Shown piece after piece: positions 30,853 to 39,602 of a DNA stretch of 42,081 nt. Positions within the stretch are counted from its first letter, which is position 1, and each line of letters starts with the position of its first letter. This DNA is from an uncultured SAR116 cluster alpha proteobacterium (GTDB lineage: Bacteria; Pseudomonadota; Alphaproteobacteria; Puniceispirillales; Marisalimonadaceae), in NCBI GenBank assembly GCA_902589185.1, contig CACIRZ010000011.1:1-42081 (forward strand), in the 5' to 3' direction. Under the pieces are notes generated by a model. That model made no database searches and was not told the origin of the DNA. It saw only the letters and a program-made list of their open reading frames with translations. A program made the translations under genes and the position numbers.

Positions 30853-30936
30853 AATAAAGGTTTTTATTGTTATTAAATTTACAATTTAAAAATTTCTATC
30901 TAGTGTGAGTTTAATTATTAAAATTTTAGGTATAAT

Positions 30937-31551
30937 ATGAGTTCTCATAAATTAGAAGTATTCACTGATTACGTCTGTCCTTGGTGCTATCTTGGTGATT
31001 CAAGAGTTAAAAAATTAAAAAAAATATTTAATATAGATATACAAATAATTCATTTTCCATTGCACCCTGATACTCCAAAAGAAGGTAAATCTTTATTAGA
31101 TCTTTTTGGTACAAATCAAGAAGATATTGATAACAAAAATCAAAATATGAAAAATTTGATGTCTAATGAAAATCTTCCATATAGCAATAGAACTCATACT
31201 TTTAACAGTAGACTAGCACAAGAAATAGGCTCGTGGGCTCAATCTTTAGACAATAAAACACCAATTCATGATAATTTCTTTGAAGCTTATTTTGTTAAGG
31301 GATTAAATATTGGTTTGGAAAGCGTAATATTAGAAATTGTAGCAAAATCAGGATTAGATGAAAATGAGGCTAATGATATAATAAAAAATCGAACATTTAA
31401 AAGTTCAGTTGACAAAGATTGGGAAAAATCCAGAACATATGGTGTTACTGGAGTTCCTACTTATGTATATAATAATCACAGTGTTGTTGGTGCGCAACCG
31501 ATTGAAAACCTAATTGAATTTTTAAATCATTTTGGTGTTTCCAAATTATAA
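30937..31551 (+). CDS. DsbA-family oxidoreductase, FrnE/HCCA isomerase-like
   Basis: A 204-residue thioredoxin-fold protein with active-site Cys14-Pro-Trp-Cys17 (FTDYVCPWCYLG). The helical insertion follows, with Asn-Arg-Thr-x-Asn (YSNRTHTFNSRLAQE), and the C-terminal cis-Pro region is GVTGVPTYVYNNHSVVGAQP. There is no signal peptide, so it is cytoplasmic, as for FrnE rather than DsbA. Relatives include FrnE (polyketide processing, oxidative stress) and 2-hydroxychromene-2-carboxylate isomerase; the CxxC makes a disulfide reductase/isomerase activity more likely than the isomerase. AGG lies close before the ATG. The flavodoxin-like gene starts 13 bases after its stop. Confidence 0.88.
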   Translation: MSSHKLEVFTDYVCPWCYLGDSRVKKLKKIFNIDIQIIHFPLHPDTPKEGKSLLDLFGTNQEDIDNKNQNMKNLMSNENLPYSNRTHTFNSRLAQEIGSWAQSLDNKTPIHDNFFEAYFVKGLNIGLESVILEIVAKSGLDENEANDIIKNRTFKSSVDKDWEKSRTYGVTGVPTYVYNNHSVVGAQPIENLIEFLNHFGVSKL

Positions 31552-31564
31552 ATATGATTTGAAA

Positions 31565-32029
31565 ATGAAGAAAAAAAACGTTTTATTTATTCATCACTCT
31601 CCATCTGAAAATACCAAAAAATTATCTAATCTTGTAGAAAATAAGATTTATAATTTAAATCCAAATATAAATTTGAAAACGCTAAATTTGATTGATGTAA
31701 ATTCGTCCTCTTTTAAAGAAATTGATGGCCTAATCATTGGAACTATTGAAAACTTTGGATACATGTCAGGTTTAACAAAAGATTTTTTTGATAGATGTTA
31801 TGATGATTTAAAAGACAAAACAGAAGGACTTCCGATTATTTATTATGTTAGAGCAGGATTGGATGGGGAAGGTTGTAAAGTTGCATTAAATAAAATTTTA
31901 ATTGGTTTACGATGGAGACAAGTTTTACCACCTCTAATACTTAAGGGTTCTTGGCAAAAAGATTATTTGAAACAATTAGAAAAATTTGTTTTAACTTTTA
32001 CTAGTGGTATCGAATTAGGCATTTATTAA
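31565..32029 (+). CDS. Flavodoxin-like NAD(P)H-dependent oxidoreductase family protein
   Basis: A 154-residue protein with a flavodoxin-type fold. The first strand and FMN-phosphate loop read KKNVLFIHHSPSENTKKLSNLV. The next segments are DGLIIGTIENFGYMSGLTKDFFDRCYDDL and PIIYYVRAGLDGEGCKVALNKIL. The shorter start at 31565 (MKKKNVLFI) is preferred because the longer frame from 31532 overlaps the end of the DsbA-family gene and adds residues (NYKYDLK) with no family counterpart. The role is unknown; a pairing with a thiol oxidoreductase suggests a redox function. Its stop codon shares TTAA with the stop of the convergent dehydrogenase gene. Confidence 0.72.
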   Translation: MKKKNVLFIHHSPSENTKKLSNLVENKIYNLNPNINLKTLNLIDVNSSSFKEIDGLIIGTIENFGYMSGLTKDFFDRCYDDLKDKTEGLPIIYYVRAGLDGEGCKVALNKILIGLRWRQVLPPLILKGSWQKDYLKQLEKFVLTFTSGIELGIY

Positions 32030-32871
32030 TTATGTGGAAATTTTGGAATGTTTTTTAATCCATTCAAAAGAGCATTTTGAAAATTTACCATTGCTTTGTT
32101 TGAGCTAGAATTTGAATCAGCTAATCCATCCAAAAAACTTCTTACATCTTTTTCTAAAATTGCAATTGTATTATCTGTCTTATAGTTTTCTTTAGCCCAA
32201 TCTATATTTTCTAAATTTTCACTGAACCAAGTTTGACCAGATGAGCTATTTAAAATTTTTAGCAATTGATCAGTTGTGATGTTTAAATTTTTAGCCTCAG
32301 ATAGGACATGTCTTACTGCTACAACTGAACAAGACGCTACAAAATTATTTAAAACTTTAACAGACATCCCAGAACCAAATTCTCCAATATGATAAATTTT
32401 ATCACCTAAAATATTTAAAATAGGTAAAATTTTTTCAAACTCATTTACCTTAGATCCAACCATAAAAGTTAGTGATGCATCTTTTGCTTTCATTGGAGCT
32501 CCTGACATTGGCGCTTCTATCATTGTAATATTATCAGGCGATTGTAGAAAAAATTTTTTTAAAAACGCGGGAGATAATGTTGAACATATTATAAATGTTT
32601 TAGGAGTATTTAATTTAAAAAGTCCATTATGGCCTTCACAAAGTTCTAATGTTTGATCTATATCTCTAACTGCACTTAAAATAATGTCTGATTTATCAAA
32701 AAACTCTGTTTTTGATGAGATAAATTTATTTTTTAAAGTAGGAAAATTATCTTTTGATTTTATATCATATCCAAAAGCTTTGATTTTATTTTTTAAAAGA
32801 ACTTCCAACATAGGTAGTCCCATAGTTCCGCATCCTGCAATTCCAATATTTAATTTTAGAATTTCGTTCAT
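32026..32871 (-). CDS. 3-hydroxyisobutyrate dehydrogenase-family NAD(P)-dependent oxidoreductase
   Basis: A beta-hydroxyacid dehydrogenase family enzyme of 281 residues. It has the Rossmann motif GIAGCGTMGLPM, the substrate motif EAPMSGAPMKAKDASLTFMVG and the catalytic Lys region GSGMSVKVLNNFV. The C-terminal DNTIAILEKDVRSFLDGL also fits. Members reduce or oxidise 3-hydroxyisobutyrate, tartronate semialdehyde, succinic semialdehyde and similar compounds; the substrate is not readable. The ATG at 32871 is preferred over an in-frame TTG at 32883, because GAGGA (complement of 32877-32881) lies 5 bases before it. The 3' end overlaps the convergent flavodoxin-like gene by four bases. Confidence 0.87.
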   Translation of the reverse strand: MNEILKLNIGIAGCGTMGLPMLEVLLKNKIKAFGYDIKSKDNFPTLKNKFISSKTEFFDKSDIILSAVRDIDQTLELCEGHNGLFKLNTPKTFIICSTLSPAFLKKFFLQSPDNITMIEAPMSGAPMKAKDASLTFMVGSKVNEFEKILPILNILGDKIYHIGEFGSGMSVKVLNNFVASCSVVAVRHVLSEAKNLNITTDQLLKILNSSSGQTWFSENLENIDWAKENYKTDNTIAILEKDVRSFLDGLADSNSSSNKAMVNFQNALLNGLKNIPKFPHN

Positions 32872-32876
32872 ATTTA

Positions 32877-32881
32877 TCCTC
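32877..32881 (-). promoter_or_regulatory. Ribosome-binding site fixing the start of the hydroxyacid dehydrogenase
   Basis: The coding strand reads GAGGA, 5 bases before the ATG with its first base at 32871. It overlaps the alternative TTG at 32883 and so excludes it. Confidence 0.6.
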
Positions 32882-32901
32882 AATTATTTGCTATAGATAA
32901 C

Positions 32902-32930
32902 TTGTTTTAGATTATAATTTTCAATATATT
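32902..32930 (+). promoter_or_regulatory. Predicted promoter of the hydratase-gor unit
   Basis: TTGTTT at 32902-32907 and TATATT at 32925-32930 are separated by exactly 17 bases. Transcription would start near 32937, giving a leader of about 31 bases to the ATG at 32968. Confidence 0.5.
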
Positions 32931-32967
32931 AAATAAAATTTATTTATAATTACAAAAAGAAATCATA

Positions 32968-33816
32968 ATGAATGTTAATTTAAACGAACTAAAATCTTGG
33001 ATTGGCAATGAAGAGACTACATTTGACGAAGTAACAAAATCGTTGGAAACTAGGTTTAGAGCAACGCTTGATATTGATCCTGGTAATCCTAAAAATGGAG
33101 AAATAGCCTCATCGGGCCTTCATTGGGCACTAGGACCAGCTGTAGTTAAATCCTCTTTGCTTGGAAAAGATTCTCATCCAAAAAAGGGAGATTTTTTACC
33201 TCCTGTCCCCCTCCCTAGAAGAATGTGGGCTGGATGTCGAACACATTTTTTTCATTCATTGAAGATAGGGGATCAAGTAAAAAAAATATCTAAGGTGGTG
33301 GATATCAATTTAAAAAAAGGAAAGTCTGGTATGTTATGTTTTGTAACAGCAAAATATCAGTTTTTTGTAAAAGATAAGCTAATGATCGAAGAAGAGCATG
33401 ATCTTGTTTATAGAGACATAGTAAAAACAAAAAATAATATGATTATTAAAAATGATTTACCTTTTGAAAAGGCTGATTATGAAGAAAAAATTTTTACACA
33501 TCCAACAATGTTATTCAGATATTCAGCAATTACATTTAATGGTCATAGAATTCATTATGATTACCCTTATTCGACTGAAGAAGAAGGATATAAAGATTTA
33601 GTATTTCATGGGCCACTTCAAGCAACTCTTATGTTAAGAGCTGCAGAAAAATATAAAAAAGCAAAAGCGCATTTTTTCTCACATAGAGGCGTTGCACCTG
33701 TATATGCAAATGATAATTTATTTATCAACATTGAAAACAATGAAAATGGTAATTTGAATTGTTTTACCAGTACAAAAGATGCAGGCATGACAATGAAGGG
33801 CGAGGCAAAATTTTAA
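32968..33816 (+). CDS. MaoC/HTD2-type double hot-dog hydratase
   Basis: A 282-residue protein resembling the mesaconyl-C4-CoA hydratase/HTD2 group. The N-terminal hot-dog half includes GLHWALGPAVV and LPPVPLPRRMWAGCRTHF. The C-terminal half carries the catalytic helix RYSAITFNGHRIHYDYPYS (Asn-Gly-His and His-x-Asp) and then VFHGPLQATLMLR. These are hallmark stretches of this family. Known members hydrate enoyl-CoA or mesaconyl-C4-CoA; some FAS1-like dehydratases act in fatty-acid or 3-hydroxypropionate pathways. With no mesaconate or citramalate genes nearby, the exact substrate stays open. It has a predicted promoter and is followed after 22 bases by glutathione reductase, probably in one transcript. 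Confidence 0.82.
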   Translation: MNVNLNELKSWIGNEETTFDEVTKSLETRFRATLDIDPGNPKNGEIASSGLHWALGPAVVKSSLLGKDSHPKKGDFLPPVPLPRRMWAGCRTHFFHSLKIGDQVKKISKVVDINLKKGKSGMLCFVTAKYQFFVKDKLMIEEEHDLVYRDIVKTKNNMIIKNDLPFEKADYEEKIFTHPTMLFRYSAITFNGHRIHYDYPYSTEEEGYKDLVFHGPLQATLMLRAAEKYKKAKAHFFSHRGVAPVYANDNLFINIENNENGNLNCFTSTKDAGMTMKGEAKF

Positions 33817-33838
33817 ATAATTTTATACTGGGGATTTT

Positions 33839-35197
33839 ATGTCAGATTTTGATTATGACCTTATTGTAATTGGTGCTGGTTCAGGTGGTACTAGAACTGC
33901 TAGAATTTCAGCTTCTTATGGAGCAAAGACTCTTGTGATTGAAGGAGATAGAGCGGGTGGCACATGTGTTTTAAGAGGCTGTGTGCCTAAAAAATTACTA
34001 GTATATGCATCTCAATTTTCAGAACAAGTCTCAGATGCAGAAGGTTTTGGTTGGCAAATTGATAACTTTAATAGTAACTGGAATGACTTAATTATAAAAA
34101 AAAATAAAGAATTAGATAGACTTCATGAAATTTATGTAAAATTAATTAAAAATTCTGGCTGTGAATTGATTACTGGTTGGGGCAAAATTATTGGACCTAA
34201 TACTGTTTCAATTACAAAAAGTAATAATGAGGTTATCGAGTTATCATCAAAAAAAATAATGATTGCAGTAGGAGGTAAATCCTCTTTTCCAACCTTTGAT
34301 GGCAATCATTTTATGATTAATTCTGATGAAGCTTTAGATTTAAGTAAACTTCCTAAATCAGTTGTTATATATGGATCTGGTTATATAGCCGTTGAGTTTG
34401 CAGGTATATTTAACGGTTTTGGAGTTGATACTCATCTTGTTTTTAGGGCTGATATGGCTTTAAGAGGCTTTGATAAAGATATAAGACAGTATTTGATGAC
34501 ATCTATGAAGCAAAAGGGAATAACAATTCATAATGGAGTTACAATTTCAAAAATTGAAAAGAATAACAAAAACTATAATGTTAAATTATTAAACGGAAAG
34601 AAAATTGATGTTGAAACCGTCATGGGTGCAACTGGCAGATTGCCAAATGTGTTAAACCTTGGATTAAATGAAGTTGGTGTAAAAACAGGAAGTCGTGGTG
34701 AGATAATAGTAAATAAGCATAGCCAGACTAATATTAAATCAATATTTGCAATTGGGGATGTCACAAATAAAATTACATTGACTCCTGTAGCTATTGCAGA
34801 AGGACATAGTTTTGCAGATAGAGAATTTGGAGGATTGAAAAGATTTATTTCTTACAAAAATGTTCCTAGTGCTGTTTTTAGTCAACCATCCATAGCGGTT
34901 GTAGGTCTAAGTTTTGATGAAGCTATAAAAAATGGTATTAATGCAAGAGAGTATAAAAGTGAATTCAGAGCTTTAAAAAATACAATATCTGGAAATCTTG
35001 AGAGAACTCTAATGAAACTTATTGTAAACGAAAAAACACAAAAAGTTATTGGGGCCCATATGATTGGTCCAGATTCTGCAGAAATAATTCAGGGTATTGC
35101 AATAGCAATTAAATCAGGAGCATTGAAGTCTGATTTCGACAATACTATAGGTATTCATCCCTCGTCTGCTGAAGAGTTTGTCACTATGACATCTTAA
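33839..35197 (+). CDS. gor: Glutathione-disulfide reductase
   Basis: A 452-residue FAD/NADPH enzyme keeping glutathione reduced. The FAD motif GAGSGGTRTAR is near the start, and the redox disulfide is Cys43/Cys48 in GGTCVLRGCVPKKLL. The NAD(P) motif is in IYGSGYIAVEFAGIFNGFGV with Arg in the following VFRADMALRGFD, consistent with NADPH. The GDV segment AIGDVTNKITLTPVAIAEG and the C-terminal catalytic pair GIHPSSAEEF complete the signature. Length and lack of a signal peptide are normal. It sits next to class II DAHP synthase, an arrangement I associate with alphaproteobacteria. It supports YghU and other thiol-dependent enzymes of the window. Confidence 0.94.
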   Translation: MSDFDYDLIVIGAGSGGTRTARISASYGAKTLVIEGDRAGGTCVLRGCVPKKLLVYASQFSEQVSDAEGFGWQIDNFNSNWNDLIIKKNKELDRLHEIYVKLIKNSGCELITGWGKIIGPNTVSITKSNNEVIELSSKKIMIAVGGKSSFPTFDGNHFMINSDEALDLSKLPKSVVIYGSGYIAVEFAGIFNGFGVDTHLVFRADMALRGFDKDIRQYLMTSMKQKGITIHNGVTISKIEKNNKNYNVKLLNGKKIDVETVMGATGRLPNVLNLGLNEVGVKTGSRGEIIVNKHSQTNIKSIFAIGDVTNKITLTPVAIAEGHSFADREFGGLKRFISYKNVPSAVFSQPSIAVVGLSFDEAIKNGINAREYKSEFRALKNTISGNLERTLMKLIVNEKTQKVIGAHMIGPDSAEIIQGIAIAIKSGALKSDFDNTIGIHPSSAEEFVTMTS

Positions 35198-35243
35198 TGA
35201 TAAGCTAAAAGCATTATTTGAAGAAAAAATTAAATTCTGTTAT

Positions 35244-35272
35244 TTGAGGATTGTTATTAAAAGTTTTATATT
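35244..35272 (+). promoter_or_regulatory. Predicted promoter of the aroG-pncB-nadE-gltX-cysS unit
   Basis: TTGAGG at 35244-35249 and TATATT at 35267-35272 are separated by exactly 17 bases. The implied start near 35279 gives an 18-base leader containing AAAGGA at 35285-35290, 6 bases from the ATG. The leader is too short for a leader-peptide attenuator. Confidence 0.5.
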
Positions 35273-35296
35273 GATTTTGTTTTTAAAGGAAAAGTC

Positions 35297-36682
35297 ATGA
35301 TTGATTGGAAAATAGATAGCTGGAGAAAACTTCCTATTAAGCAAGTGCCCGAATATAATGATCTTACTAAAGTTGATAATGTGGAAAAGGAATTATCTAT
35401 TAGACCACCTTTAGTTTTTGCTGAAGAAGCTAGAAGATTAAGAAAAAGGATGGCTGATGTAGCTGAGGGTAATGCTTTTTTATTACAAGGTGGTGATTGT
35501 GCTGAGTCTTTTGCTGAACACAATGCTAATAATATAAGGGATAGTTTTAGAGTATTATTACAAATGGCTGTAGTTCTTACTTTTGGATCAGCATTACCTG
35601 TAGTTAAAATAGGAAGGTTAGCTGGCCAATATTCTAAGCCTAGATCATCTCCTTTTGAAGAAATAGACAATGTTTCTTTACCTAGTTATAGAGGCGATAT
35701 GGTCAATGACATGGCATTTGATAAAAAAGCAAGAGAGCCTGATCCAGAACGTCTTCTAAAAGTTTATGATAAATCTGCTTCAACTTTAAATTTATTAAGA
35801 GCGTTTGCAAGTGGTGGTATGGCAGATTTAACAAAGTTGCACGAATGGAACCTAGAGTTTGTTAGAGGCACTAAAGAGGCAGAAAAATATAAAGTGTTGG
35901 CAGCTCAGATAACTTCCTCTCTTGAGTTTATGAATGCGTGTGGTATGACACCTGAAAATACTGCTCAACTTCGTGAAACTGAATTTTATACATCTCATGA
36001 GGGATTGTTACTTAATTATGAAGAAGCCCTTACTAGAAAAGACACTATCACAGAAGAGAAAGGTTGGTTTGCTACATCTGCTCACATGTTATGGATTGGG
36101 GATAGAACAAGAGATATTGATGAGGCTCATGTAGAATATATGAGGGGGATAGCCAATCCAATAGGGCTGAAATGTGGACCATCCACAGAACCTGATGATT
36201 TACTAAGATTAATTGAAAAGCTCAATCCACTAAATCAAGCAGGTCGATTAACTTTGATTGCAAGAATGGGCTCATCTGAAATACAGAAAAAATTAAAACC
36301 ATTAATATCAGCAGTCAAAAGGTCTGGATTGATTGTAGGTTGGTGTAGTGATCCAATGCATGGAAATACTGTCAAAGCTTCTTCAGGATTTAAAACTAGA
36401 AAGATGGATGATATTATGGCGGAGGTAAAAGGTTTTTTCGAGGTTCATAATGAGATGAATACCATTCCTGGTGGAGTGCATTTTGAGATGACTGGACAAA
36501 ATGTAACAGAGTGCGTTGGTGGTGTGTATGAAGTTAATGAATCAAATTTAGCTGATCGATATCACACTCATTGTGATCCTAGGCTAAATGCAACACAATC
36601 ACTAGAATTAGCTTTTTTAGTTGCTGATTTGTTAACAGAAAATAGAAATAATGTAAAAAAGCAAATAGTAGCTGTGTCTTAA
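35297..36682 (+). CDS. aroG: 3-deoxy-7-phosphoheptulonate (DAHP) synthase, class II
   Basis: First enzyme of the shikimate pathway, joining phosphoenolpyruvate and erythrose 4-phosphate. It is a plant/Mycobacterium-like class II enzyme of 461 residues. It has the metal Cys68 in [30 protein letters not shown], the [15 protein letters not shown] region, and the barrel end [22 protein letters not shown] with metal His, followed by [19 protein letters not shown] and [23 protein letters not shown]. No N-terminal extension of the mycobacterial allosteric type is apparent. It has a predicted promoter and leads a run of five rightward genes. The next gene starts 9 bases after its stop. Confidence 0.95.
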   Translation: MIDWKIDSWRKLPIKQVPEYNDLTKVDNVEKELSIRPPLVFAEEARRLRKRMADVAEGNAFLLQGGDCAESFAEHNANNIRDSFRVLLQMAVVLTFGSALPVVKIGRLAGQYSKPRSSPFEEIDNVSLPSYRGDMVNDMAFDKKAREPDPERLLKVYDKSASTLNLLRAFASGGMADLTKLHEWNLEFVRGTKEAEKYKVLAAQITSSLEFMNACGMTPENTAQLRETEFYTSHEGLLLNYEEALTRKDTITEEKGWFATSAHMLWIGDRTRDIDEAHVEYMRGIANPIGLKCGPSTEPDDLLRLIEKLNPLNQAGRLTLIARMGSSEIQKKLKPLISAVKRSGLIVGWCSDPMHGNTVKASSGFKTRKMDDIMAEVKGFFEVHNEMNTIPGGVHFEMTGQNVTECVGGVYEVNESNLADRYHTHCDPRLNATQSLELAFLVADLLTENRNNVKKQIVAVS

Positions 36683-36694
36683 GGTATAAAATTG
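36681..36694 (+). promoter_or_regulatory. Ribosome-binding site and TTG start of pncB
   Basis: AAGG at 36681-36684 overlaps the stop of the aroG gene and lies 7 bases before a TTG at 36692. There is no in-frame ATG before the conserved N-terminal region. Confidence 0.55.
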
Positions 36695-37873
36695 GCTAAT
36701 AATAAAAAAAATCATAATCTTAATATTGTACAAAAAGATAATTGGCCACTTGATTTAAGACCTAACCCAAGTCAATTAGAAACAGTTACAGACACTTATT
36801 TTTTAAGAACAAAGAACATTGTTGCTTCATATGGAGATACTGAAGTTACATATGCAATTTTTATGAGAAGGCCGGTAATTTCTGCTTTAAATCCAGCTAT
36901 AGATTGGCTTAACCAAATTATAAAAGAGAGAAAAGGTAGCGTTAATATAAATCGCTGTTTTGCTGAAGGTTCTGATGTTGGTGCTGGAGAACCTTTATTG
37001 TATATATCAGGTTCTTTTTTGTTATTAGTTGATTTAGAAACCGCATTACTTCAAAAAATCGGGGCTACATGTGTTGCTGCTTATAATGCAAAATCTATGG
37101 TTGAAAGTTTACCAAAGACTTCATTTTTAGCTATGGATGCAAGACATTGTGCTGGCACTGATATGGCAGACTTAATGGCATATGGTGCTCATGTTGGTTC
37201 TAAAAGGGTAAAATCAGAAGCTCAAGCAATTGGATTTATAGGATGTGCAACAGACAAAACTGCGCATTTGTTTGAAAACACCAAGGGATTAGGAACAATG
37301 CCTCATGCATTGATAGGTTATGCGGGGTCAACATTAAAAGCGGCACAAATGTTTCATTCTACCTGGCCAGACGAACCTCTAACAGTTCTAATTGATTATT
37401 TTGGTAAAGAAATTACAGATGGTTTGATGGTTTGTAGATCATTCAAAAGTTTAGCAGATAAACATTCTTTATCACTTAGAATAGATACTCATGGTGGAAG
37501 ATATGTTGAAGGACTTGATGTGGCTGGTTCTTATGCGGTTTTAGAAAGAAATGCTCCACAAGCTATTCGTGGATATAGAACTGAACAAGAGCTTCGTTAT
37601 TTAATTGGAACAGGAGTATCTGCGGCTGCTGTGTGGCATTTGAGAGAAATATTGGATAATGCTGGTTTTGAAAAAGTTAAAATTGTTGCCTCAAGTGGAT
37701 TTGGTCCAGAGAAGTGTAAGGTTTTTTCACTTGCAAAAGCACCAGTTAATGTCATAGGGACAGGTTCTTATTTACCCAGTCGTTGGTCAGAAACCTATGC
37801 AACGGCTGATATAATTTCTTATGGTGGTAAGTCACAAGTCAAACTTGGAAGAGAGTTTTTACTGAAGCGGTAA
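36692..37873 (+). CDS. pncB: Nicotinate phosphoribosyltransferase
   Basis: Converts nicotinate and PRPP to nicotinate mononucleotide in the Preiss-Handler route to NAD. In this 393-residue protein the N-terminal region has DTYFLRTKNIVASYGDTEVTY. The active-site stretch is MDARHCAGTDMADLMAYGAHVGSKR, followed by GTMPHALIGYAGST, LRIDTHGGRYVEGLD, IVASSGFGPEKC and INVIGTGSYLPSRW-like sequence near the end (NVIGTGSYLPS). These are type II phosphoribosyltransferase features shared by NAPRTase. It starts at TTG with AAGG 7 bases upstream. Its immediate neighbour nadE acts two steps later in the same pathway, which strengthens the call. No nadD is in the window. Confidence 0.87.
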   Translation: MANNKKNHNLNIVQKDNWPLDLRPNPSQLETVTDTYFLRTKNIVASYGDTEVTYAIFMRRPVISALNPAIDWLNQIIKERKGSVNINRCFAEGSDVGAGEPLLYISGSFLLLVDLETALLQKIGATCVAAYNAKSMVESLPKTSFLAMDARHCAGTDMADLMAYGAHVGSKRVKSEAQAIGFIGCATDKTAHLFENTKGLGTMPHALIGYAGSTLKAAQMFHSTWPDEPLTVLIDYFGKEITDGLMVCRSFKSLADKHSLSLRIDTHGGRYVEGLDVAGSYAVLERNAPQAIRGYRTEQELRYLIGTGVSAAAVWHLREILDNAGFEKVKIVASSGFGPEKCKVFSLAKAPVNVIGTGSYLPSRWSETYATADIISYGGKSQVKLGREFLLKR

Positions 37874-37885
37874 TTATTCTAATAA

Positions 37886-39556
37886 ATGAGTCAATTATTG
37901 AAAAATAAAATGAAAATAGCACTTGCCCAATTAAATCCTAAAGTAGGAGATATTAAAGGAAATATTTCTAAACTTATTTCTATTAGAAATGATTTGAGTA
38001 AGGATGTAGATATTATTGTTGTTCCTGAATTATATGTTACTGGATATCCAATTGACGATTTAGTTCTAAGAAATGATTTCTTAGAGCTTGTAGAGAATGA
38101 AATTACTGACTTAGCTAAATTAACTAATGACGGAAAAGCCGCTATAATTCTTGGATCTCCAAGAAAAGATGAAGATAAAATTAGAAATTCTGTTTTTGTT
38201 TTGGATCAAGGGAAAATTCTGTCATTTAGGGATAAACATAATCTTCCAAATACTGGAGTATTTGATGAACAAAGAATTTTTACACCTGGTTCTTTGTCAG
38301 GCCCAGTTAAAATTAGAGAAACATTAGTTGGATTGCCAATATGTGAAGATATTTGGAATGAAACGGTGATAGATTGTCTATCAGAAACAGGAGCTGAGAT
38401 AATTATTTCAATTAATGCTTCGCCATATACAACAAAAAAAATTGATCAAAGGATGTCTGTAGCAGTTTCAAGAGTTTTTGAATCAAAATTACCTTTAATT
38501 TACTTGAATAGGGTAGGAGGACAAGACGAATTAGTTTTTGATGGTTCATCTTTTTGTTTAAGTGACAGTGGAGAATTAATAGTACAACTAAGTGATTTTA
38601 AAGAAGAAATATTGAATATTGATTTATATAAAAACAATAATAAATGGAATTTTCAAAAAAATATTAAAAACATCTCTTCTAATATTGAGGCATTGTACAA
38701 GTCTCTAGTTGTTAGTGTTAAGGATTATGTTTACAACAACGGTTTTCCAGGTGTTGTACTTGGAATGTCAGGTGGTGTCGATTCAGCACTAGTAGCTGCG
38801 ATAGCAACTGATGCTTTGGGGCCAAATTTAGTAAAAGCAGTTATGATGCCTAGTCCATATACTAGTAAAGAAAGTCTTGAAGATGCTGAAATGGCTTCAT
38901 CTAATCTTGGTATTGATTACTCATATTTAGATATCAAAGAAGGTATGAATACTATTGATCAAATTTTATTAAATTTCAATGGCCCAAAGATACCACCAGG
39001 TATAACTGAAGAAAATATTCAATCTAGAATTAGAGGATTATTATTAATGGCAATATCAAATAAATATGGATCAATGGTATTAGCCACAGGAAATAAGTCA
39101 GAATACGCAGTAGGATACGCAACATTATATGGAGATATGTGTGGAGGATTTGCAGTTATAAAAGATGTCTGGAAGAGTGATGTTTTCAAATTATGTAAAT
39201 GGAGAAATGCAAACAAACTAGTAGAATTTTTAGGACCTAAGGGAATTGTAATACCAGAAAGAATAATTACTAAGCCACCTAGTGCAGAATTAAGAGAAGA
39301 TCAAAAAGATACAGATAGCTTACCAGAATATGATACCCTTGACGTAATTTTAAAAAAATTAGTTGAAGATGATCAGTCAATAGATGAAATAGTGAATGAT
39401 GGCTTTGATTTAAATGAAGTAAAAAAAATCTCAATGTTATTATCTAGATCAGAGTATAAAAGATTTCAGTCAGCACCTGGACCAAAAGTTACTGAAAAGG
39501 CTTTTGGTAGGGATAGAAGGTATCCTCTAACCAGTGGTTTTAGGAATTGGAATTAA
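37886..39556 (+). CDS. nadE: Glutamine-dependent NAD+ synthetase
   Basis: Amidates nicotinate adenine dinucleotide to NAD with glutamine as nitrogen donor. The N-terminal nitrilase-type amidase domain (residues about 9-260) shows KIALAQLNPKVGDI, the Glu in VVPELYVTGYP, the Lys in FRDKHNLPN and the Cys in LPICEDIWNE. The synthetase domain has the P-loop LGMSGGVDSALVAAI, then MMPSPYTSKESLEDAE, LATGNKSEYAVGYATLYGDMCGGFAVIKDV and ITKPPSAELREDQKDTDSLPEYDTLD. The length of 556 is standard for the two-domain form. An alternative ATG at codon 9 (37910) matches the usual N-terminus (MKIALAQ); neither has a clear ribosome-binding site. It starts 12 bases after pncB. Confidence 0.95.
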   Translation: MSQLLKNKMKIALAQLNPKVGDIKGNISKLISIRNDLSKDVDIIVVPELYVTGYPIDDLVLRNDFLELVENEITDLAKLTNDGKAAIILGSPRKDEDKIRNSVFVLDQGKILSFRDKHNLPNTGVFDEQRIFTPGSLSGPVKIRETLVGLPICEDIWNETVIDCLSETGAEIIISINASPYTTKKIDQRMSVAVSRVFESKLPLIYLNRVGGQDELVFDGSSFCLSDSGELIVQLSDFKEEILNIDLYKNNNKWNFQKNIKNISSNIEALYKSLVVSVKDYVYNNGFPGVVLGMSGGVDSALVAAIATDALGPNLVKAVMMPSPYTSKESLEDAEMASSNLGIDYSYLDIKEGMNTIDQILLNFNGPKIPPGITEENIQSRIRGLLLMAISNKYGSMVLATGNKSEYAVGYATLYGDMCGGFAVIKDVWKSDVFKLCKWRNANKLVEFLGPKGIVIPERIITKPPSAELREDQKDTDSLPEYDTLDVILKKLVEDDQSIDEIVNDGFDLNEVKKISMLLSRSEYKRFQSAPGPKVTEKAFGRDRRYPLTSGFRNWN

Positions 39557-39592
39557 AGTTTACTATAATTTATTTGAAAATTTTTATAAATT

Positions 39593-39596
39593 AGGA
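39593..39596 (+). promoter_or_regulatory. Ribosome-binding site that fixes the start of gltX
   Basis: AGGA lies 6 bases before the ATG at 39603, which begins the conserved MIKVRFAPSPTGYLHIGN. An upstream in-frame start near 39534 would overlap nadE and add 23 residues without family counterpart. Confidence 0.7.
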
Positions 39597-39602
39597 AAAT
39601 TA

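Noticed and set aside
30739-30936. Hidden short gene or RNA in the 198-base gap
   Set aside because: Short frames there close quickly (for example after four codons from the leftward ATG near 30794), and only the AT-only inverted repeat stands out.
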